NCBI GenBank assembly: GCA_025765595.1
Contig: JAIVFH010000570.1
Span: 1 to 14,220, forward strand
From: Obelidium mucronatum
Taxonomy: Eukaryota > Chytridiomycota > Chytridiomycetes > Chytridiales > Chytriomycetaceae
Reading direction: 5' to 3'
Length of the DNA: 14,220 nt
The notes beneath the pieces were generated by a model, which made no database searches, was not told where the DNA came from, and was given only the letters and a program-made list of their open reading frames with translations. Made by a program: the position numbers and the translations under genes. Every line of letters starts with the position of its first letter. Position 1 is the first letter of the stretch. Positions 1 to 7,493 of this stretch are shown here, piece by piece.

Positions 1-794
1 AGAATGAATCCCGCAATCAATAGATTTGTTGGTGAGTGAAGTGAAGCTGGTAAAGGACTTGCTCGTGTTAGCAGTGGGTGTGCGACTGGAGCGATTATTG
101 CTGGAGAATGGGGACGCATAGGATTAATTTGGGGTATTGTAGTAGCTGTAGTAGCTGATGATGAAGTAGTGATGTTTCTAATGAGTGGGGAAGAGGAATT
201 CTGCTGGTTGGAGGTTGTATATCTAGAACTAGAAGTTGGCGTCATACCAGACCGCAAAATTCTGTGAACAAGCAATAGAGCATGCATAACAACGAATGGT
301 GTCGATGGAGTAATACTCTCAGTCGGGAGTGCTTTGGCGACAAATCGCTGCATTTCACTAATGAGTTGGGCCTGGGACGATCGATCCAACGGCGTGACTG
401 ACGGTGGGTACTGTGCAATAAGTCGTGCCGTTACTTTTGCAGCGAGAGTAGCCAATGAAGTTGATGATGGCATATCAGAGCTGTTTGAAGATGATGAATT
501 GGATGTAGGTTGTGGGATTGGCATCAAATTATTTGGCACAGACTGTTCAGATTTCACGGACTGTGAAGGAAGGGCAAAAGATAAATATTTCGGAGACGTA
601 TTACTGGGAGAGCCGTTGCGCAACAGTGGGGCATTGGGAGCTAAAGGAGGCGATGATGATGATGCGCCGGGGTCAAGTTCGCCGATTCGTGGAGTTATCT
701 GTGAGACTAATGATGATGATATAGACTGACTAATCATTTCAGATTTGGCTTCAGTGTTGGTTTCAGACGCGGAGGAGTCCTGGAGGTCAGTCAT
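1..794 (-). CDS. Cyclin-like protein (Pho80/PCL-type), N-terminal part, runs off left edge
   Basis: An uninterrupted minus-strand frame of 264 codons runs to the window edge without a stop. The ATG at 794-792 is the first after an in-frame TAA, so the start is well supported. Residues 1-115 are Ser/Thr/Pro/Asn-rich and probably disordered. Residues about 116-181 look like the first helices of a fungal cyclin box: a Met-Gln-Arg-Phe-Val-Ala-Lys segment at 149-154, then SITPSTPFVVMHALLLVHRI. A Ser/Thr/Pro-rich insert of about 70 residues follows, and then SPTNLLIAGFIL, which fits the helix that in Pho80/PCL cyclins precedes the A-[DN]-K-F-L motif. That motif would lie just outside the window. 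Such cyclins bind and activate a Pho85-like kinase. The family call is inference from pattern, since the diagnostic half is missing; a related cyclin-box protein is possible. The gene is divergent from the HAUS8-like gene. Confidence 0.55.
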   Translation of the reverse strand, partial: MTDLQDSSASETNTEAKSEMISQSISSSLVSQITPRIGELDPGASSSSPPLAPNAPLLRNGSPSNTSPKYLSFALPSQSVKSEQSVPNNLMPIPQPTSNSSSSNSSDMPSSTSLATLAAKVTARLIAQYPPSVTPLDRSSQAQLISEMQRFVAKALPTESITPSTPFVVMHALLLVHRILRSGMTPTSSSRYTTSNQQNSSSPLIRNITTSSSATTATTIPQINPMRPHSPAIIAPVAHPLLTRASPLPASLHSPTNLLIAGFI

Positions 795-1145
795 ATTTGG
801 CGGACCAGGCAACTTTTTTTATAGCTTCCAGCAGGTCATTCGGAGTCATCATGAGTCTACGCGTTTCAAGTTTCAGAATGACTACCCGCATAATAAACAA
901 ACCAGTGGCGATTATTAAATCTCAGCAACTAATGCACCAAAACAAGTTTGCAACTGTATTGATGACGAACAGCAAAAAGCAACCAAAGTCTACAGACTGG
1001 AATAATAAACTGAGAAAAATAGTCTTTTAACGTTAATTGAGTGGATGTTATCTGCTTTATTTCATAGTTATTCTTCAACTTATTCTAGGCTATTCTATGT
1101 TTAATGCTGTTTAATATTGTATTCTCTTTTTGTTTCAGTGTGAAG
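795..1145. promoter_or_regulatory. Divergent intergenic region between cyclin-like and HAUS8-like genes
   Basis: This 351-bp gap lies between two start codons facing away from each other, so it should hold both promoters and 5' leaders. I see no secure gene in it. Near its right end, ctctttttgtttcag (ending at 1138) is a very good 3' splice-site sequence just before the plus-strand ATG. This suggests an intron in the 5' leader of the HAUS8-like gene, or a missed short first coding exon. I could not choose a matching donor. Confidence 0.4.
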
Positions 1146-2653
1146 ATGAAAACTGCAACACCAACTCCAGCACCAGCAGCCCCATCAGCATCAACCAAAG
1201 TAAAACATGTTGCATCACGATATTTGCAAACGACCACACAGCAGCAACATAATTTTGTGCCAGCCGCCCACAGCCTCACCCTCACTGCCGTCAAACCAAA
1301 GCACAAGATGCTCGCATCAAAGCAAACACCACTGCCCACCCCAACTATGCGACTAAAACAGAGAATTAAAATGGATGAAAATGCAGAGATTCGTTTGGAT
1401 CCTCCGCCAACCAAGCAGCAGCATCCAACAACTGCCCAAACTACGCGTCCGAAACTTCCTCTCAATAATATCCCAACTCAGACCCGCACGAGTCCTCCAC
1501 ATAGGCCTCAAATAACGCATCAGCCACAATCCCTACCGCCCCAAAAACTACCAGCTCCAAAGACGGCGTTAATGTCAAACCCCAACCAACGACCTGCCAA
1601 CCAACCAAAGCAGCCGGTTGAAGCTAAACAGCTGCATACTCAATCGGTCCAAGAGCCACAATCTCTGTTACAGCCAGGTATAATGCGGTCAGTTCAACGC
1701 CCAGGACAAACTCAACACCACCATCAACATCAGCAAGTGACACAGAAACCAGCAGAATATATTCCGACAAATGTGGATTCCATCCTTCAAACACGTTTTG
1801 AATTTCTGCATTCCAGGACGTCTATTTCTGCAGAGTCAAAGGAGTCGGAAGTTTTGATTATGAGGGCGAAACTACTGCAATGGCAGTTTCTCAAAGCAAA
1901 GGCGCGATTTGCGTACGAGAAGCGGAAATCAGATGCCGAGGTGTGTGTATTTTGTTGCCCCTTGCACGTAATCTTACTAAAAAAAACACTCAGTGCCAAA
2001 TTTACGCAGGATGGCAATGTGTGCGGAATCTCAAGTCCCAAATACACGCACTTAAGAGCGAAATTGCTTCGAGAAGCCGAATAAAAAGCGAGTTGGAAAT
2101 GCTGCAGACCCAAGTAACAATGAATTGACTTGAACCTCCTTGTCCTAATAAATATTTTTTGTTGAATCCACAGGAAAATTGTTTAGCAGCCGTAAAACAC
2201 TCAATGGATGCGTTCGAAAGCGGTTATGCCGCTTTGGCCCAGGGATTACATGCTTCGGTCGTGCGAATGAAGTTGGTGAATGTCCACTTAACCAGTCCAG
2301 GTAGCTAGAAAAAGAATCGTTCGAAAATCAATATCATTGAGTACATGAAAATTACAGTTGCACTGCTGGACAGCTTGGTAAAGGGAACAAGCAGAGTCAA
2401 ATTGATCATGCAAAAAGGAAGTGATCTGTTTGAAAAGGTACCTCATTTTTGAAGAATATTTGCGGTCATTTTTTGACGAATGGACGATATGTAGGTGGAG
2501 AGACTCTCAGATGCAACCTCATCTTTGAAGGAAATGATTGCAACCGACACAACAGAACTCAAGGAATGTGTACGAATACTTGAAAACTTATCATTACTAT
2601 CTGCGATAGAAACAAGCTATATGATTGAAAAGGAGCAGTTGAAGCAGCTGTGA
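1146..2653 (+). CDS. HAUS8: Augmin subunit 8-like protein (HAUS8/AUG8, QWRF-type)
   Basis: Five exons: 1146-1940, 1994-2113, 2174-2300, 2358-2437 and 2495-2653. All junctions are GT-AG and keep frame, giving about 426 residues. Residues 1-220 are rich in Pro, Gln, Thr and Lys and probably disordered and basic, like the microtubule-binding N-terminus of HAUS8/HICE1 and plant AUG8. The C-terminal 200 residues are helical. They begin with LLQWQFLKAKARFAYEKRKS (243-262), where QWQF at 245-248 matches the QWRF signature of plant AUG8/QWRF proteins. A Trp-containing coiled coil follows in exon 2, then an LxSPG turn in exon 3 and a C-terminal coiled coil in exons 4-5. In the known family this subunit anchors augmin to microtubules for branching nucleation through gamma-tubulin. 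The start is uncertain: an in-frame ATG at 1104 exists, but a splice-acceptor-like sequence lies between the two. The gene is tail-to-tail with the next one, with 42 bp between stops. Confidence 0.7.
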
Positions 2654-2671
2654 AGTTGAAGGGGACCTTAT

Positions 2672-2677
2672 TTTATT
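2672..2677 (-). terminator. Poly(A) signal of the small coiled-coil gene
   Basis: AATAAA on the minus strand, 19 nt past the stop of the coiled-coil gene and inside the 42-bp gap to the convergent HAUS8-like stop. Both 3' UTRs must therefore overlap the neighbouring gene or its UTR. Confidence 0.5.
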
Positions 2678-2695
2678 TTTGGTAGAGAAGATAAT

Positions 2696-3069
2696 TCACT
2701 TTCGCTCCAATTGATTGATTATATCGCGTTTCTCGCCAACGGTGCGCACCAAAGTAAGAATTCGGTATTGCAGTTTTTTGCTAAAAGTGGCGACTGTGAG
2801 TGTTGCACACTTCCATCAAGATAGCGAAGGACTCACTTTTCCGCCTTCAGGTTGGCGATTTCCTTATCTTTTTCAGCGAGTTCCTTTGAATTTGCTGCAT
2901 TGTACGATTGAGAGACAGGTGTTGCTGTTGTGCCTGTTCACTCAATGTCACAATCACCATCCAATCGACCCAACCGTAAACACAAACCGTAAATGATGCT
3001 CTTGAGCTCTGCCAGCTGAGATTCGAGTCCCGCAACGTATGCGTCCACGTCTCCTGCTTGTGATGCCAT
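2696..3069 (-). CDS. Small coiled-coil protein, three exons, 87 aa
   Basis: Exons on the minus strand are 3069-2988, 2933-2837 and 2780-2696, with introns of 54 and 56 nt. Splicing restores one frame through all three. The product starts MASQAGDVDAYVAGLESQLA and has two helical, heptad-like segments (about 7-27 and 43-87) joined by a Thr/Ser/Ala linker. The second carries an EN-KKLQYRILTLVRT stretch. A similar ENxKLxYR pattern occurs in the N-terminal leucine zipper of animal cytosolic arginyl-tRNA synthetase, but that resemblance is short and may be chance. I do not recognise the family. The ATG at 3069 was chosen because the open frame upstream runs into the coding start of the divergent phosphoesterase gene. 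Function unknown; a scaffold or adaptor role would be a guess. Confidence 0.6.
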
Positions 3070-3092
3070 ACTTAAGAAGTTTCTGCAAAAAA

Positions 3093-3827
3093 ATGGAACG
3101 TCACACAATAAGCGCACCCCTCCCTCCATCACTCTTGCAGTCGCTCTACAACCTGTCCACGGGAACTCAAACTCATCCAATTAAGCTAGATCTGTCAGGA
3201 AAACGAATTGTCTGCATCTCCGACACACATGGGCAACACCGCAACTTGACCAGTCAACTTGAAACTACACCGGCAGACTTCTTGATCCACGCTGGCGATT
3301 TTACAAGACATGGATCAATTCAGGATGCTGTCGACTTCAATACTTGGCTTGGTGAACTCAAGCTCGTCAAACACAAGATTGTTGTTAATGGCAACCATGA
3401 AAGCAACGCACCGTGGAAAAAAACAGTCAAGGAGATCATGACAAATGCTTCCTTTCTGTGCAATGAGTCGATTGAATTGGAAGGAGTCAAGATCTATGGA
3501 ACTGATTTCTATTGGCCTTCAAAAGATTCCCCGAATCCATATTTTGATTTAGTTTCGAATGACGTGGATGTTCTTGTTTCACATGGACCACCCTTGGGAT
3601 ATTTGGATCTCGTGAATGGAAACTTGAATGCGGGATGTCCGAGTTTGACTTCAACTGTCGGGAGAACGAGACCTCGTCTGGTGGTATCTGGGCATATCCA
3701 TCGATCTTCTGGGATTATCCCAAAAGGTAATGGATGGTCTTTTGGAGATACGACGTTTGTAAACGCGGCCTGCATGGGCGAGCAAAAAATCGTTGATAAG
3801 CACCCGATAATCCTGGAGTTTTTGTGA
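3093..3827 (+). CDS. MPPED-like calcineurin-type metallophosphoesterase
   Basis: An intronless gene of 244 residues. It carries the full set of metallophosphoesterase metal-ligand motifs: D-x-H in ISDTHG (D44, H46), GDF (D69), GNHE (N101, H102), SHGPP (H164) and SGHIH (H201, H203). Spacing, length and the WLGEL and HGPPLG segments match the MPPED1/MPPED2 (239FB) group, which hydrolyses cyclic nucleotides or phosphodiesters in vitro. Mammalian MPPED2 has Gly in place of the first His of the last motif; here GHIH is intact, so full two-metal activity is expected. No signal peptide or membrane segment, so probably cytosolic. An in-frame ATG at 3039 exists but lies inside the divergent coiled-coil gene; ATG 3093 gives a normal family N-terminus. 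The natural substrate cannot be told from sequence. Confidence 0.85.
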   Translation: MERHTISAPLPPSLLQSLYNLSTGTQTHPIKLDLSGKRIVCISDTHGQHRNLTSQLETTPADFLIHAGDFTRHGSIQDAVDFNTWLGELKLVKHKIVVNGNHESNAPWKKTVKEIMTNASFLCNESIELEGVKIYGTDFYWPSKDSPNPYFDLVSNDVDVLVSHGPPLGYLDLVNGNLNAGCPSLTSTVGRTRPRLVVSGHIHRSSGIIPKGNGWSFGDTTFVNAACMGEQKIVDKHPIILEFL

Positions 3828-3839
3828 GCCAAAACACGT

Positions 3840-4090
3840 TTAATAAATGGTATCACTCACTTCTCGAGGAGTGAGTCTCTGCAAATTTTATTTTGAGGAG
3901 GAGGAGGAGGAGGAGGAAGCAAAAAAAAAATCTTTTGCATGTCATCCACACGTACATTCTCTTCTGAGGCTTCATCGCCAACGGTTTCTGCCGTTTCAGC
4001 ACGATGAAATGATGGTTCGGGGCGGCTCCTGCCATATCGACTGTGTCTCGAGCGTTTAAACGAACACAAGCTACTCAAATCGACACACAT
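3840..4090 (-). CDS. Possible small spliced Arg/Ser/Glu-rich gene
   Basis: Low-confidence model on the minus strand: exon 4090-3956, intron 3955-3879 (77 nt), exon 3878-3840, 57 residues. The intron has a strong donor (gtacgtg) and acceptor (aatttgcag) and absorbs the long T and CTC runs that would otherwise encode poly-Pro. Splicing joins a polar segment rich in Arg, Ser, Thr and Glu (ending DEASEEN) to RLTPREVSDTIY and a stop 12 bp from the end of the convergent phosphoesterase gene. The frame is also open upstream to an ATG at 4126, and further 5' exons may exist. No family recognised. Only the splice signals and gene-like spacing support it. Confidence 0.3.
3842..3847 (+). terminator. Poly(A) signal of the metallophosphoesterase gene
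   Basis: AATAAA 15 nt after the phosphoesterase stop. It overlaps the last codons of a possible minus-strand small gene, so the two 3' ends would be interlocked. Confidence 0.5.
3895..3918. repeat. GAG trinucleotide run
   Basis: Eight tandem GAG units, the last followed by gaagc and then a run of ten A. On the minus strand this is a CTC run followed by T-rich sequence, and it falls inside the intron proposed for the small minus-strand gene. A simple microsatellite; length may vary between isolates. Confidence 0.7.
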
Positions 4091-4366
4091 GTCCCAGATT
4101 CGAAGCGAAGTAATTCTCATACCCAAGCTACAAGTTGTAGGCTCTTGAATTAACCTTCATGAGGTGCTCTAAGTCACAAGATGGTAACAGCTCCCGCCGA
4201 TTCGGGTTCTGGACCTGTGACCTGCTATTTGGGTACCCTTACCGGCCACAGAAATTCTGTTTGTTGTGCCCACCACCCCAGCTTTGGTCGATTGAGAACT
4301 TGAAAGAGTTTAACTTCTAAGGTCCTGGCGCAATTTTTTGGTCTGCCAGCAGGTACGCTGTTCTGA

Positions 4367-4619
4367 ATGTCAAAACTTCGTCATGACCTGCTATTTGTGT
4401 AAGGTCAACACTGGACTCTCGCAGTGTGAAACAACAAAGACAGGTTTCTCTTACAGTAGCAGAAGTACTTTCCAGTCATTGAGGACCTTAACTCGATCCA
4501 GCACTCTCGCATTGCGTAGCAGGCAATTCAATCAAACTCCAGACGAAGAACGTGAATACAGGAATTCGCTTGTGACGTATTCCATCAGAAATACTTTCCT
4601 TTACTCGGGTTGTATCTGA
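4367..4619 (+). CDS. Possible small two-exon gene, mitochondrial-type N-terminus
   Basis: Low-confidence plus-strand model: exon 4367-4398, intron 4399-4456 (58 nt, donor gtaagg, acceptor tttctcttacag), exon 4457-4619, 64 residues. The ATG directly follows an in-frame TGA. After splicing the product begins MSKLRHDLLFVSRSTFQSLR and stays rich in Arg, Ser, Leu and Thr without acidic residues until about position 40 (apart from one Asp at 7). That is the composition of a mitochondrial presequence. A charged TPDEEREYR stretch and a short tail follow. An AATAAA lies 100 bp downstream, suggesting that some plus-strand transcript ends here. No family recognised, and the mature part would be very short, so further exons or a decayed gene are possible. 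Confidence 0.3.
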
Positions 4620-4719
4620 GACGATATATTATGGACAGTGACAAGAACGCGACACGGTTGTCGTGCTAATGTTGTGCCCAAAAAACTTAACGTGACCAAA
4701 CCGTCATTACCCACAACAA

Positions 4720-4725
4720 ATAAAA
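4720..4725 (+). terminator. Possible plus-strand poly(A) signal
   Basis: AATAAA in an A-rich tail about 100 bp past the possible small plus-strand gene. No other plus-strand gene is close enough to use it. Confidence 0.3.
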
Positions 4726-4816
4726 AGAACAAGATTGAATTGAAATCATGTCATAAATCTCTTTTTTTTTTAATTTTTCTGTATAAAGAGTGAGTGAACC
4801 CTAGGGAAACTCTGCA

Positions 4817-4822
4817 TTTATT
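4817..4822 (-). terminator. Poly(A) signal of the EXO-like gene
   Basis: AATAAA on the minus strand 48 nt after the TAA stop of the EXORDIUM-like gene. Confidence 0.5.
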
Positions 4823-4870
4823 GATATAGAATTGTCACACAAAGAAAAGTTCTGAGCCCTTCACAGGCAC

Positions 4871-6231
4871 TTAACAGCTCACAGTTGCTGGGTTACATTG
4901 CCAGGCCAGAGTATTGGAAGAAGTGTATCCGCAGATACAGGCGCTGTTGCAACCTCTGCTACCGAACACGGAACAAGCCAAGCCGTTTGAAATCGCGCCG
5001 CTTGCTTTCGTAGTAGTAGTCGGTTTGGTAGTAGTGGTGGACTTGGCAGTTGTGGTAGTCGTCGTTGTGGTTGAAGTTTTAGTGGATGTTGCATTTGTTG
5101 TAGCAACTTTGGAAGTAGTTGTGGCACTAGTACCGTTTGCCGTTAGTGCAATTGTTGTTGTGGTCTTGTAAGTTGTGGTAGTGGTTGTGGTAGTGGCCGT
5201 TTTAGTTGTTGAAGGCGGAGTCACACCTGATGGCTCAAATCGACAGCTGGAAGTTCAAGGGGCAAATAAGATGAGTTTACAAAAAAGAGGAGAAAGAAAG
5301 ATGCATACGCCATATCTGCATTAGACCAAAGAGATTGAATCTCGAATGAATGTCCATTATTCGCGGTAACGATCTTTTTGTCCAAGTTGCAAGTGTCAGC
5401 AACCTCACTCCATCCCTTTCCGTAGTCGGGATCGAGAGCTGCTTCCGCAAGTTCGTGAGCAGCAGTAATCAACGTTTTTCCAAGCTGGTTTGATCCCTGA
5501 ATCGTTTGGTAAGGACCAACTTCTTGAAGGCAGAAGTCAAGCAAAAGGCTTTCATTTACCACACAACGATCGCAACCACCTCCCACAAAGAAGTCTGGAA
5601 TACCACCATACGCCAAAGTGGTTAATCCCGGAACCAAATCAGAAATATCAACAGACCAGTGGTACCCACACCAGTAACCACAAGAACCTAAGTTTTGCAA
5701 GTATCAGATCATGACTCAGGTAAAAATCAGCAGCCATTATTTACCCAATCCACCAGCTACAATTTGAATGTAGGGCCCATAGTGCATTGCAACGTAGGTG
5801 TTTTTGGAGGGCTATAAGAAGCGATTTAGTGAACGGATTCTTAACCCTAAGTTGATAACCTTGATAACGCCAGATTTTACGAGGTTGCGCAAGTATGGTT
5901 GGACGTCTGGGACGTCATTCAAATAATTCTTCGTCGGTCCTGTTTCCACGTAGCTTCCAACAAACTTTCCAGGACCCCACTTTTGGGTTGGGGTCGAGTA
6001 TTGGTTCATGACATCCCACCATTGAGAGTTTGTTATCTATCACCATCAAGTTCATAAGAAAGTATTTGATACATTCTGGATGGATTAAATACTCACCGAG
6101 CTATAGAAGTCGATTGTTTCATTCATAAAAGGTACGGGTCCATAGGTCGAAGGATAAAACACGGCAAAGACTTCAGTGTTTGCAAGGATTCTACCACCGT
6201 GGTAGGTAAGAGGGTCAACTTGGATTGGCAT
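4871..6231 (-). CDS. EXORDIUM/PHI-1-like protein with Thr-rich linker and Cys-rich tail
   Basis: Minus-strand exons 6231-6097, 6036-5860, 5811-5745, 5687-5309 and 5246-4871; introns of 60, 48, 57 and 62 nt, 377 residues from this ATG. The core has the order seen in the phosphate-induced (PHI-1/EXORDIUM) family: LTYHGGRIL near residue 8, a Trp/Tyr-rich SQWWDVMNQYSTP, VAMHYGPY, CGYWCGYH (129-136), then AHELAEAALDPDYGKGW (203-219) and SLWSNADMACRF. The HELAE-DPD segment resembles zincin-type metal sites, but I claim no protease activity. A linker of about 70 mostly Thr residues (262-333), probably O-glycosylated, leads to a 43-residue Cys-rich end that may bind wall polymer. Likely secreted or wall-bound; plant relatives affect cell expansion. 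No signal peptide is visible at this ATG, so the true start must be further upstream (see 6232-6458). Confidence 0.7.
5006..5221 (-). repeat. Thr-codon low-complexity tract
   Basis: About 70 codons, mostly ACN with some Ala, Lys and Ser codons, encode the linker of the EXO-like protein. The DNA is an imperfect trinucleotide-type repeat without one exact unit, so its length may be polymorphic. Confidence 0.7.
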
Positions 6232-6458
6232 TTTTGAATTGGCTCGGATTGCTAAGCTCACAGTGAACTTAAAAGTGCTTTCGATGGGTCACGAGGTACG
6301 GATACTGTGACTGGCGCATGAGGCTGGAGATTGCGTTCAAAATGGATCACGTGCGCCCAAAGCAAATCCACCCGGACCGCTAAAACATCCGAATCGAGGG
6401 ATTCTGAGAGATTTAAGGAAGTTACGTCAAATTTGAAAATTGCTTCGTGTCGTATGCA
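6232..6458 (-). other. Frame-broken N-terminal extension of the EXO-like gene
   Basis: Upstream of the ATG at 6231 the same frame stays open to 6288 and reads TFKFTVSLAIRANSK into the known start, without an ATG. A second minus-strand frame, 6458-6258, is open for 66 codons with a clearly protein-like alternation of hydrophobic and polar residues (FKFDVTSLNLSESLDSDVLA near its start, VTVSVPRDPSK near its end). The two frames overlap at 6258-6288 and would join through a one-base slip at the AAA of 6280-6283. I see no intron that could do this. This may be a real frameshift or a missing base in an A run. The second frame has no ATG, so a further 5' exon with the signal peptide is missing. The U1A-like stop is only 107 bp upstream. 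Confidence 0.4.
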
Positions 6459-6564
6459 TTAAATCGCCGAACAAAGCAATAGGAAGCAATAGGAACGTTG
6501 GTCGCTTGTTTTAAAAAATCTTATTGTGACCAAACAAGGCATCAAAATCATCAAAATACAAAAA

Positions 6565-7493
6565 TCACTTGCGCGCGTAAGTAACTCGGATTTCTCTCTC
6601 AGGTAAAATTTGGAACTGATGCAACTGTTGCTTTGCCATTGTAGCTTGAGCTTCTGTTTCATATTCGACGAAAGCAATATCGCTTTTTCCAGGAACTAAA
6701 CGAACTTCCTTGAATCCAGGTATTCTAGGAAAAATGAAGAGGTTCAGCAAAATACAGTGATTCAGGGAAAAGAAAGTCGTACTGTTGGAATAACTCCGCA
6801 AGTTTGTCGTCAGTGGCTTCAGTGGGCAAGTTTTCAATGAAAAGAATGCTATTCGGTGGCAAGAATTCTGCAGGCATTGGTGCACCACCTGGAAACCAGC
6901 CCGTAGCTCCCAACGTTGGAACATCTGACCGTGTCTTCTTTGGCTCCTTGGCACGTTGGACTGTTACCCATGGGGACGTCATGTTTAAACCCTGAGGCAA
7001 ATGAATGAAAGCTTACTTTGCTCTTCAGCGCGACGCTTTTTGTGCTCTTCCAAAGTTCCATCAGCAACTGAAAATATGTAATTACGATCTCTGGCATATT
7101 GGATATCCTGAAAGTAACATCATAAGAAACACCAAAGATTGATGAAAAGTAGATTATTACCAGAGGCAATGAAAACAAAGGGAATCCTTGGACCTCGTTC
7201 AATGCTTTTGTTGCAGAATCAATATTCTTGAACGTAACAAACGCTTGGCCTCGAAGCTTGATGTTTGATTTAGCACGAATCTGAATGATTTCTCCAAATC
7301 CAGAAAAGATTGCTTCGAGGGCAGTCGTAAGTGCTGAGTATCGAATTTATCGTTCAGTCAGTCCAAAATCGAATCAAATCGGATAGGTACTTTTCATTGC
7401 GACTTTTTCATTCAAGTTTCTGACGTAAAGAGTATGATTTGGCTTTTGGAGTAGATTAGCTACAAGCGCAGTTGTTGTTGGCAGAGCATACAT
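6565..7493 (-). CDS. SNRPA/SNRPB2: U1A/U2B''-type snRNP protein with two RRMs
   Basis: Exons on the minus strand: 7493-7391, 7333-7161, 7107-7017, 6960-6783 and 6724-6565; 234 residues. RRM1 has PNHTLYVRNLNEK (18-30; RNP2) and LRGQAFVTF (61-69; RNP1), then NEVQGFPLF, nearly as in U1A and U2B''. A charged middle (EEHKKRRAEEQ and following) leads to RRM2 with ILFIENLP (161-168), PGFKEVRLVPGKSDIAFVEY (184-203) and the usual C-terminal end. RRM1 of this family binds a U1 or U2 snRNA loop; I cannot tell whether the fungal protein serves U1, U2 or both. The ATG at 7493 gives a short N-terminus typical of the family. A longer, differently framed ORF begins upstream at 7629 (separate entry). The third intron can end at two acceptors; only the later one (6961) keeps the frame. 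Confidence 0.88.

Noticed and set aside
204..217. Short A/T- and CAT-rich runs as possible tRNA or small RNA genes across the window
   Set aside because: I looked for tRNA A/B-box-like pairs and saw none with a cloverleaf; no rRNA or CRISPR-type repeats were seen either.
334..729. Open plus-strand frame of 131 codons
   Set aside because: It is the shadow of the Ser-rich minus-strand cyclin-like frame; its Asp/Gly-rich composition comes from reversed serine codons.
1085..1465. Cys/Val-rich open frame on the minus strand
   Set aside because: Antisense to the Pro/Thr/Gln-rich exon of the HAUS8-like gene, with no splice or domain support.
4181..4303. Short plus-strand ORF with a WD-repeat-like LTGHRNSVCCAHHPS
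   Set aside because: Only one partial repeat-like segment, ended quickly by a stop, with no further blades on either side; chance resemblance is likely.
4225..4383. Minus-strand frame with a KLFQVLNRPKLGWWAQQ-like stretch, and an opposing 53-codon Cys-rich plus-strand ORF at 4159-4320
   Set aside because: The minus frame has no ATG (a TGA lies just upstream) and no clear acceptor; the plus ORF has no homology I can name. Neither has good splice partners.
4914..5171. Val-rich hydrophobic plus-strand frame resembling a membrane protein
   Set aside because: It is the reverse of the Thr codons of the EXO-like linker.
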